Below are positions 51,646 through 61,200 of a stretch of 64,000 nt of DNA, piece by piece. How positions within the stretch are numbered: position 1 is the first letter of the stretch; the number at the start of each line of letters is the position of its first letter. The notes below the pieces were generated by a model, which was not told the DNA's origin, ran no database searches, and saw nothing but the letters and a program-made list of their open reading frames with translations. Location of the stretch: NCBI GenBank assembly GCA_019843655.1, contig JACDQD010000105.1:3286001-3350000 (forward strand), in the 5' to 3' direction. The translations under genes and the position numbers were made by a program. The DNA comes from Lethocerus indicus. Taxonomy: Eukaryota > Arthropoda > Insecta > Hemiptera > Belostomatidae.

Positions 51646-51678
51646 ATGTGGGATTCGGTAATCGAGAGTTCCGAAATG
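51646..51678 (+). CDS. Candidate alternative first coding exon (MWDSVIESSEM)
   Basis: An ATG with G at -3 opens an 11-codon frame, M-W-D-S-V-I-E-S-S-E-M. It ends exactly at a GTAAGT donor (51679) in phase 0, the phase needed to join the RRM2 exon of Rbp6. The segment lies just downstream of a CT-rich tract and a 32-bp minisatellite, and about 300 bp before the CpG island, a setting typical of insect promoters. From family knowledge, Musashi-family genes use several promoters and alternative N-termini; a product starting here would lack RRM1. I do not recognise the peptide. It could instead be the first exon of an unrelated nested gene, or chance. Confidence 0.35.
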
Positions 51679-52085
51679 GTAAGTTGGAAAATTATTATTA
51701 TCGATCGGACGAGACGTCGGTAAAGCCGCGGATAGGATTTAAACGATTATTTTATTTCAGTATTGCGGGTATAAAATCTGTATCGACTCGCACTTACTTT
51801 TCTAAGGGTCTAGTTTTACTGTGTCGGGACTCGATTTCTACAGTACGACAGTAATAGACAGACGTGGAGCGGCTTTGGCAATAGGCGAGAGATGTTTTCC
51901 GAATATTTGTATCGTTGTTATCACAACCCCCCGACGGGAAGAGATGGCACTGTGGGAAGTGTTAGGTTCGTGTGTGCGGGGGTCCTGGCGGCAGTTTGTT
52001 TGCCGGTGGCCCGGTTCGGGGTGGGCTAGCGGCCTAACGCGGGGCCTCGGATTTGAGGCCCGGGCCTGGAAATCTTTAATCATAA

Positions 52086-52199
52086 CGGCGGCGGTGGCGG
52101 TGGCGGCGGGAGCGGGAGCGGGAGCGGTGGTGGAGGTGGAGGTGGAGGTGGAGGTGGATGGTGGAGGTGGTGGCGTGGGGTGGGGTCGGAGGGGGGGGA
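52086..52199. repeat. GGN tract (GGCGGT, GGAGCG, GGAGGT units)
   Basis: G-rich triplet repeats inside the CpG island. They would encode poly-Gly, Ala-Gly or Val-Glu depending on frame and explain the long spurious frames on both strands here. The tract is also a strong quadruplex former. Confidence 0.9.
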
Positions 52200-52605
52200 A
52201 CGGCGGGCGTGCGCGGTGTGGGGCGGTGCCGGGGAGTGCTAGGCGGCGCTGGTGGCTGCTGCCCCCTCCCCGCCGCCCCCGCTGCCGCCCCCGCCTCCGG
52301 CCCCCAGCCGGTGCCTCTCCGCTCTCCACTCTCCCTCCGCTGGTTGGCTGGTTCGCTCTGTCGCTCGCTGGGCCCTTACACACACACACACTCGGCTCCG
52401 CGCCTCAAACTCGGCCGTCTCCCCGCACGTCTCACCGACCGCCCTACACCTCTCGCCGCCGGCCTATCTATCTCCGTATTTCACTGCGTCTCTCTCGACC
52501 GGACGATATCCTCGGCCAGTACACTGCAATATCGTCTCGACAGTTCTCAGTCGCCCGCTCCTCTATTTCTCGCACGCTCTAACGCGTACCGTCCGCACCG
52601 CACTC

Positions 52606-52608
52606 ATG
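52606..52608 (+). CDS. Candidate first exon ending in the start codon, ATG|GTAAGT
   Basis: At the 3' edge of the CpG island, the sequence CACTC-ATG is followed directly by the donor GTAAGTGG (52609). This is the layout of a first exon whose only coding content is the initiator ATG, with splicing in phase 0. An initiator-like TCAGTC lies at 52547-52552, which would give a leader of about 60 nt, but no TATA box or downstream promoter element was seen. The -3 base is C, so the translation-start context is weak. Paired with the phase-0 donor at 51679, it suggests alternative first exons for the gene whose intron this is, most simply Rbp6. A chance match cannot be excluded. Confidence 0.33.
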
Positions 52609-52668
52609 GTAAGTGGCCGCCCTCTCATTTCTAGTGCTAGCGCCTAGTTATTAGCGTTACTATTGGCT

Positions 52669-52684
52669 CGGCCCCCGGGGGCCG
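52669..52684. repeat. Perfect 16-bp GC palindrome
   Basis: CGGCCCCC followed by GGGGGCCG, 60 bp after the candidate ATG|GTAAGT donor. Its core GCCCCCGGGGGC also occurs at 46180-46191. Confidence 0.9.
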
Positions 52685-52790
52685 CTTATTTTTCCCCGTC
52701 GCGGCTATGAAAATTCGCGGGGGTGGCGCAGGCGCGCGCCCCTACGCTCACGCGCAGCCCCCTGGCCCCCGGGCCTATATTTTTTCTACC

Positions 52791-55700
52791 CTAGGAACAC
52801 GTCTATATAGACAGTGGCCGAAAGACGTATAGAGTGTGGGTATGGGGGGAGGGGGTGAGCGCCCGATGGGTGTACTGGGGTGGGGGTGACCCGCTCTTCC
52901 ACCGGCCTTATACTTCTTTTTTCTTTTACCCGGAAATTAAACCGTTCTCGACCGAATTTATTTCCAGTTTTCACTCTCTTGTACTGGGTTCCGATTCCCG
53001 GTAGCGTTAGGACGCTAATACCCCCGATAGCGTCAGCGATCATTCTCTTTCTAAGTAAAACAAAATAACGAGACGGTTCCGATATATATAAACTTTAATA
53101 ATTTTGTCGAGAGTTTCCCTCTTCGCCCGTACCGGTGCGACAAGGATTACTTGGAAGATCCGGCCCCGGGTAACATCGGGTCGACCCGGGGATGTTCGGA
53201 CGTTTGTATATCGCTTACATTTAGAGTTTAAACCTTACGCTTTAAATGTTATTATAGAAATTACTTAATTATATTTATTCCGAGATTGCGTTCTACATCA
53301 AAACCGCTTGACGCTTGTTTTTAATATTTATCGATTAGAGTCTTATAAGTCATTAAAATAGTAATAACAAGTTGCGCTCGAATAGTTTATAGTTATATGA
53401 AATAAAAATAGTTTTAAAAAACTGGTCCTGTTCCTGCGGCTAAACTAGAGAGGCGCCAAGTAATGATGCCGGAATGTCAGCAGCTCTTGTGGCCGAGGGT
53501 CTTTCTCTGTATTATAGGAGGAGGGGGTGGCCGAGAGGTGACGGGATAAATCGCGGTGTTACGTAATGAAAATGTTACGTCCCTGGATGTCGGGGGCGAT
53601 GGGGGTAGGGGAGGGGGTTAGTGGGATGAGGGAGGCTCTGATTTAAAGGGGGTGGGGGATGAGGCAGCCCTCTCGCTCTCCTTTTTGTCGATAAATGACC
53701 CACCGCTGTTATTTACCTACCGTGAGCTCCAAAACTGAATCGAACCGAATCACTTTTAACCGGAAATTAAAAACATAATTTCTCGTCACTATTGACTGTG
53801 GCGGGAGGGAGGAGGGTAAGGGGTGGCGGTCGCAGGTGCACCGAGCGAGCTCATATTCCGCTCTATGGCTACCGAATAGACTCTTATTTTCACCGGTTCT
53901 CTGATTCCGGCTTGTTTTTGTACAATTATCCAATTTTAATTTATTATTTCCCGCGCTGCGTTCAGTTCAATACCGGACTAAAAATTCTCCGCGGGCAAAA
54001 CTTGATCAGCGGTTAACACATTGCGAAATATCGCCGATAGGAATTTAATTTGTATGGCGTTTCGTAGGGGAAGAACAGATTTACGCAAGTAAGTATCGAC
54101 AGCCGCCCCCGTTCCCTCTCAATATACTATGCCCGAAATTCCGGATTTTTACTACACTCAAAAGTAAAATCGAATTATCCAACGTTTATGTTCTCCCCTA
54201 ATACTCTATTATAAGTCAACAACTGGGAAAAAGCGGAAGAAAAATGCGTGAAGAAGACGCTATAGCAATATTCAATTCATAAACCCGAATACATCGTTTT
54301 AATTTAGAAACTTTGTTGTATAACTTTGTTGTAATCAAGTGTTGTGCAATTACCTGGAATCAGGTTTTATCCTGTATACCGTAGACGGATATTACAGGAC
54401 ATGACATTACTACAAATGTTTCATTGAGCGTAAATGTCTAGCCATTATTCCGGGATTTTAATTTATATATTATTCACGCTCAACCCCTAGCCTTCAGCCC
54501 CTCTCGCCACCCGGCGCCCACTCCATCTTCTGTAACCTTTATTGTGTGTCCCGAATTGAGTTACGCTCGAACAACTCCTTTGATCGGCGACTGGTTGGGG
54601 GCGTGGGATGGATCGGCCTCGCATAACTGAGCTCAGTTTACGCCGTTTCTGTCTCTGTTCAATAGGAATTCCTGCAGAAACAACGCCGTTCGACCCCTCC
54701 GAACGATACGGCGATATCACTAACTAAATAAACTGTCTGTAAATGTGGACGGTGAAATAAAATACTACCGGGTCCTGTGAGAGGATAAGGGGCCGCTGTG
54801 GATCTATAGCGGACGTAGCGCTCCCCGCTATCCCGGCTTTATGGGGCCCACTTCCTCCGCCACCGCTCACGGGGAACTTTGTCGGCTTTCAAAATGGCCA
54901 TTACTACTCTCTATTTCTGGAGCGTGTAATTCGAAAGCTGCTTCTATCTTCTATAGATAATATTTGCGTTCATATCTGGTCGTTACAAGGGGTTTTTCCC
55001 AATTTCGGGTCGTTGGTTCGATTCCCGAACAGCAAGGAAACGCAGTGTTAAAAAATGTATAATTATCTCATAGGTTCGGATAATCATTGCAATTATTATC
55101 TTTAAAATTTTAGGCAATTGGCTACAAAAAATGTCTTCAGTACAGGTATATTTAGTGCCAATGAATTGTAGGGAATATTTGTAAAAATCGAAAAAATATG
55201 TTCAAATGACGACAGCAATATATAATACCCTATAAAAAGTTACGCAACACCATACTTTACGGAGAAGTTGGATAGAAACAATTACATTTACTGAGGATTG
55301 TGCAAGAAGTGTCTAGATAGCAACATCCGTAAGCCCGATGGGTGTTTTTGACACCGCACCTACTCGATTTCACATCAACCGAATCGCACATTGAAATTGA
55401 GAACGGGCGACACGCATAACGGGAATAATAATGCCAGAGCCCCGGCTTGATATGGCGTGGGGGGTGGGGATGTGACGTTAGGGGTGGAAGTAGTGTGATC
55501 GGTGGCACTTACCCTTTCACGTTTAGCGCTTTGTTTTATTCCCCCCTTCCTGCCTTCCCGACACCCCCGTGAGCCGCCCCTATGACAAGCCGCCCCCATC
55601 CCCCAATTAGGCACCGCTCGATAAGCCCACGGCCCCCCTACGTAATTAGTCCGTAATTATTCCCGCCATTATTTTTTTTCAAAGATTAATAATAACACAT

Positions 55701-56418
55701 TTCTTGTTGTTTATCTGAAATATTGAAATTCTCAAATTGAAAAAAATACATACTAGCCATGCCAGGAATTATCTAAAGTAATGAAGGAAGTATTTTAAGT
55801 ACTCTCCCCACTGCTGCCTGCAACAAACGAACGCTGTGTTCAATACCTTTTAGCAACTCAAACTATAGCATCCAAATATAGTTAGATGGGTATAAGAAAT
55901 GAATTTGATCATTATAATGTTGTTCCTTTCCTTCGGGATGTGGGTAGACTGGGACCAAAAGGGGGAAGTAATAAGGAGGAAAAGGAGGCAGGAAGCGATT
56001 GCAGTGTTCGGATTGGCGTATTCAACTCGACTCGGCAGCGTACCAGCTTCGTGACTCATTTGAACCTAGTCCTCCACGAAGTGTTCTTCGCTCAATTTCA
56101 AAACTAACTTCTATAATACTTACTTTGTTGTGTGAGATCTAATCGCCGTATTAAAGCCGAAATTTGCTACTGCTGCGATGCGCAGCAGATCTGCGCTGTT
56201 GTCACTGTCGTTTTTGGTGGTCGGGGGGGGTGCCAGATTCTGACATATTCTGAATGCGGTCGATTGTAGACATTTTTTCTCCCTCATAATGCGTTTAACA
56301 GATAAACGATAACGACAGACAGTAATCCGTGAAAGGATTCGTGTAACGTTTCCCCAAAATCCAAATCATTTTGAAAAAAATATACGCGGATTTTACAACA
56401 CAATCTCAAGTGCAAACA
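52791..56418 (+). other. Intron sequence downstream of the CpG island
   Basis: G-rich purine patches at 52840-52890, 53515-53535 and 53590-53660. A B-box-like GGTTCGATTCCCG at 55014-55026 has no A box or tRNA fold upstream. No coding similarity recognised. Confidence 0.5.
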
Positions 56419-56794
56419 ATTTTTTTGGGCGTCCTCACTGCACTGTCACTTGTATTTTTAAATAATACATTTAATAATCATCTACTAAAGTCAGATATAA
56501 CACATTTTAATATTTGAATTATTTTTAAAACTATTAAAACGCGTAGTGTCTGTATTTAGTTTCAATGGTACAGCGCACCTAATACTAGCCCGCAACAAAG
56601 ATATGTCTTACATTTTAGTATTAGCCCCTTACATAAAGCGCCTTACAGTAAAAGTGACAGTGTCAGTCCAGTGAGGATGTCCAAAAAACATCCAAAAGTG
56701 ACAAACACCGCTACTGAAGACGGCGAGCGGCCGAAACCGGTCTAGCAAAAGACCAAACCAGTGAGAGGAAACAGAAACACACGAAATCTACGGT
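56419..56794 (+). mobile_element. Foldback element copy 7, stub of left arm, centre and full right arm
   Basis: A short left-arm stub (TTGGGCGTCCTCACTGCACT) is followed by a centre that is inverted relative to copies 1 and 3 (AATCATCTACTAAAGTCAG, ATTAAAACGCGTAGTG). The right arm is long and well kept: GCGCACCTAATACTAGCCCG, TGTCTTACATTTTAGTATTA, GCGAGCGGCCGAAACCGG, AAAGACCAAACCAGTGAG, CACGAAATCTACGG. The flipped centre suggests recombination between arms. Confidence 0.88.
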
Positions 56795-57845
56795 CTAGGA
56801 GTAAATATGCGAGGGAATTCCCGTTGTATGGTGTTTTTCAAAACGTACCTCGTTTAATTTGTCCCCTCGTCTTCAATTCACTTAGTTATTCGACTTTTAA
56901 CTGAATTTGAAGACTGGCGTAGGGGTAGTGGCGGGCTGAGGGGTTGGGGGTGGTTTTAATCCTACTCTAAAAAACGGAAGCCGGGCCGACTCCTGACCTT
57001 GCAGAACTACCTTGTTATTCTCGGTCGATAACTTCCCCACTTAGATACCTCTCTCTTCTTCAATAGGGAACGGCCCCCCTTTCCCTTTGTGCCAGTAACA
57101 AATTTTCTTTGGAGAGAAGATTAGGGGTTGCCTCCGCCAAGGCACAAACATCAACCCCGTATGTTAATATTCAGGTCGTAGGAATTGTTCTACGAAAAGT
57201 ACGTCAAGTTGTCGTTAACCCAGAATTATCTCTAGTATTGCACAAGCAATACATTACTTGCTTAACTCCCTGTGAGGAATCCTGTCACAACTGAAGTAAT
57301 ATTCAAATATCAAGCGCGCTGTACAGACACAAATTTATTTGAACGACCGCCAAAATTGTAGTGGACGTGAAATCTTATATAATCAGTTCATTAAAATATT
57401 ACGTTTAGTGTTGATTTAATTGTGGTAACGCAGTGAACAGTATATGCCACAACCTTTTTTGGGAATGTTCATTTTCTGCCTCGCAATAAACACAACATTT
57501 TCTACTATCAAGACCATTAATTTGAGCGGAATTAAATATTTATTTTTACTCAATAGATTTTTTTACTGACATAAGAACGTCGTATCGGCGCATACGTTGT
57601 ATGCCGTCTCAAAACGCATTGTGTTACGCTAAACTCGGTTGAGTTCGGAAATAAAAAGGGACGGAAAGTACGGAATGGCCTGGAAGAGTAAAACTTCGTC
57701 CTCTCTCAAACCAGCGCCGTGTTATATAAAACACAAAAAAAGTAGAAATAACGAAGAGGAAACGACAAAAATGGCGCACGGTCGCTTTTCGGGAGGTACG
57801 AAGTTTCATTTAAAAGTTTAACGAGACGTTGTTGGCTGCGTGGGC

Positions 57846-57860
57846 GGGGGGGGGGGGGGG
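57846..57860 (+). repeat. Poly-G run of 15
   Basis: Uninterrupted G15, with another G run of about 11 some 100 bp further on. Confidence 0.9.
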
Positions 57861-58029
57861 AGATTCATATTAATAGTGGCATTGTTAGCGGGAGAAACAA
57901 CGATTAACAAATATTCGGAGCGAACAATAGGAAGGGAAGATAAATTGGGGTTAGGACTGGTGGGGGGGGGGGTGCCGCGCTCAAGCAAACTGCAAAGGAA
58001 GACCTAACAATATATCATAGCGGCCCATT

Positions 58030-58072
58030 GCTCTCTCTCTTTCTCCCCCCCCCCTCTCTCTCTCTCTCTACA
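58030..58072. repeat. CT / poly-C tract
   Basis: CT repeats interrupted by a C-run of about ten, followed by more CT-rich sequence to about 58125. Confidence 0.85.
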
Positions 58073-58218
58073 TCCCTCCCGTTCACCCCCTCTCACTCTT
58101 TCTCCCTCTCTCATTCTCTCTACTCCTCTGTTCTCGGCTAATTTCCAGTCAGAAACAAGCTTCCCTAAAGTGTAGCGTTAATAATAATAACCAACATCCA
58201 CTTCCGAATCTAGCAGTA

Positions 58219-58240
58219 ACACACACACACACACACACAC
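58219..58240. repeat. CA microsatellite
   Basis: About 11 AC units. Confidence 0.95.
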
Positions 58241-61200
58241 TTCCGTCCTCCTGTCGTCAGTAGCATTCGGTTGTTGCCAAACGAAACATTTCTCGAATAC
58301 AACAACGGCGCGTTACGATGTGGGAGGAATATCGCGATTTCTCCGTTCGCAGTTTCCATCCTGCGTACGGCCGTTCAAAAACGATTAGTAAATACAATTT
58401 GTGGTTCTCGGCCGATTCTATCGTAGCCGTAGCCAACGATAGAATGGCTGATTGCGAAACCCATGAAATGAATCGACCGCTGGGGTAAAAACTCGTTCCG
58501 CTCGGGGAAAGTTGGCTGTTTGGCGAGCAATAGCCGGCCTGCATTTTAACTTCGCTTCCGATTAATACGCGGGAACGGGGTACGGCTAATTCTCAGTCTT
58601 CCTTCATACTCATCCTCCTAGCTTTTCGCACTTTTCAATATTTTCCCCACGTCAGCGCTATTACGTACAATAACGATTTGTTCTTTTCGCAAACGTGACT
58701 TTCAAAAATAGAAACCGTCTAGTTAAGCGTATCTATCTCTATCATCATCTCCCTCATGATATTCCGTCTGAATAACTACGCCGGGCAATCGGGTGAAAAT
58801 TTACAGTTGAAGCTCTTTTATCGCGCTATATCCAACAACCGAATATCGGTAAGGGATGGGAAAACTGGTTGAAATTTTAGTTTTGCTGCCTTGTCATGTT
58901 TTCTCAAAGAAAGGCCATTGATTGGATTACAAAATTGTCGATTGACTTATATCAAGTCTCCCAACAATCGAAACTAAAATTTGTCTATCCTATGGATATA
59001 TTTTAAATATTTTCTCGTCAGATACACGATTGTGAGGTGTTGTCGTTATGCCTGTGTGCCGACATAATATTCTCGTTTTATCGATTAATTTCTGGGCAGT
59101 TTTTAGGCGAGCATTGAGCATTAGGGTGTGAATTTGCTCCGGTTAATCCCCCCGGTTAGGTCAGATTCGGTTTGGAATGTAATCGAACCATGCCGTATGG
59201 TCCGGGGGCGTGTCGGATGTTCCGCAGGATTTAAAACATTAGCCGAAATTGCGTTTCTCCGGTCCTAATTCCTTTCAACGCCAAAATTGCTCCGTCTCTC
59301 CGCTGTGGGGTTTTCTCATTCATCGGGCCGACAGCGACACCTTCGGACTTTCCGCCTAATTAATTCCAACGGTAATTTACCCCCGTGACTTTTCAATAGT
59401 TGGCCGAGTAAATAACTAAAAGAAGAAAAAAGAGGGAAGCGGAAAGGTTGAATGCATAATTGGGTGTTTTATTGACAAAAGAAAACACTAAATAGATAAA
59501 TGACGTTTCACATTCGGCTCTGTGTATATGACATTTTTTGCGACTCCTTTTTTTGTTTTAAAATACACACTTTAGCTAAACGAAATGATGTTATTAAAGT
59601 TGAGTTTAGTCTGATACAAAAAAATGTTACATTACGCTCTTTCAATTTAAAAAAAATAATAAATATTGTAATGACGATATGAAAGGTGTAAAGGGTTGAT
59701 TACGTACAGATATTGAAGTTTTATTTAATTTGATATTGGATGAAATTTTAATTCTTAAGGGTATGAAATAATTATAATAATAATAATATTGAAAATTAAC
59801 CTTTTCCCACCAACATAAATAAGTAGGAAACAACGTTGTTTCTGGCTCCAACGGAATCCAACTTACTTTCGGTTTTCGTTTCATTCAGTTCAATCCCATG
59901 TTTAGCGCCATTTATTTTAGTAGATAAATTTGTTGCGCTCCGTAATAAATATTCCTAATGAATGTCCCGAAAAAAAGAGGAAGGAGAATTGGTGGGATTG
60001 AGGTGGGACCGTGCTGTGGATCGATCCGGGAACGATTGTCTGGAAACGTTCCAAGGTGGTCTCTAGTGGTGGGCGGGGAGGAGGGGCATTAACATACCTA
60101 GGGGTGGGACACGGTGGCAGCTCTATATCACACCAACAGTAGTTTATTCTACAAAGAACTTTTCCCGCTTTCCAACGCGTCTGTAATACGGAATGTACAT
60201 AAAGTAACCGGCGGCCCGTTCGTCCCGGTGGCGTAAAGCGTTACGAAAAAAGGTTTATCCAATGTTGGGGATAAAAATAAAGTTCTCATCAATTATTTTC
60301 CGGAATTTCTGGTAGAAAAAAATTAGAATTAGCGTAGAAATATTTGTGTTGAATTGCGTTAGATATTTATTCAGTTATTTTATTAGAAATTTACAGTTTT
60401 TCAGACTGTTATGGGCAAAACATTTAATGTACTTCATCAAAATTTTATATCGTACATAATTGGAAGATAACCGATGTGAGTCTTCTTTCAGTTTCTATTT
60501 TTAGTTATACATATCTTTTTAAAACATGATTATGTAATCCAACATACTATCGCCATTTCGTCTAGAAATTTTTAGTGTTTTATTACGCAACCATTGCATA
60601 ATTATTTCATTTTTGTTTCTTTTCTATAAAGGGTATTAAGACCGAATAACGCCAATATCTTTCCTTGAGGATTTAATTGGCCGGTTTCTTGAATTTCTAA
60701 TCAGAGAATGATTAGATCTATCGATTGAATTTCAAATGAGCTCGTACTAAAAAATTTTTGAATTAAGTCAAAAACAGACATTCTTCGTGACGGTCAGATT
60801 TCAGATTTACAAACGGCGAGGTTTATAATTCGAATTTACACGATTTACAAAAGCATCTTCCCGTCAGTTGCGAGAGTTCGCGTAATTCGCCCCGAATGAT
60901 TGGCCCAGCGAACGAAATTCTCTGGGACGAGAATTACTTTGCTCTGACCAGAACCCCGCCCCGAGGAAATGGGATTATTTTCCTTGCATTTCCTGTCACC
61001 GGTCATACTGTACGTCAAGTCCGATAGTTGTCCAAGTTTTGTCCGACTTATTATTGGAGGAACTGGCTTTTTGCGAGGCTCCTCGCCCTCCCCCCCCCCT
61101 CAATCCACTCCGACAAGAAAACTCGACTTCAACTCGCTTCGAACCCGATAAAACCAGGCCAGAAGTCACCCCTCAACCACCCCCTCATCCACCGCTCAAC

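Larger units (their letters stand above)
51900..52790. promoter_or_regulatory. CpG island and probable internal promoter region
   Basis: This is the densest GC and CpG block in the window. A G-rich half (GGCGGT and GGAGGT repeats, 52086-52199) is followed by a C-rich half (52260-52345), then CpG-rich sequence up to the candidate ATG|GTAAGT. Around it are CT/GA tracts of the GAGA-factor type (51270-51292, 51415-51505), a perfect 16-bp GC palindrome (52669-52684), and an initiator-like TCAGTC (52547). The 253-codon open frame at 51821-52582 is a by-product of the GGN repeat and is not called as a gene. Promoter function is inferred from composition and position. Confidence 0.45.

Noticed and set aside
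51821..52582. Longest open frame in the window, 253 codons on the plus strand, with a 183-codon frame opposite
   Set aside because: Both run through the GGN and C-rich repeats of a CpG island, where stop codons are rare by composition. The translation is Gly/Val/Glu or Pro/Arg low complexity with no domain.
53529..53548. GTGGCCGAGAGGTGACGGG, an A-box-like start of a Leu/Ser tRNA
   Set aside because: No T arm (GGTTCRA) follows at the right distance, and no acceptor stem closes.
54067..54087. TAG acceptor, 21 bp (GKNRFTQ in phase 0), then GTAAGT
   Set aside because: The upstream sequence lacks a pyrimidine tract and the peptide is not recognisable; weaker than the 26.8-kb candidate.
55014..55026. 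GGTTCGATTCCCG, a good tRNA B-box match
   Set aside because: No A box and no cloverleaf can be drawn from the preceding 60 bp.
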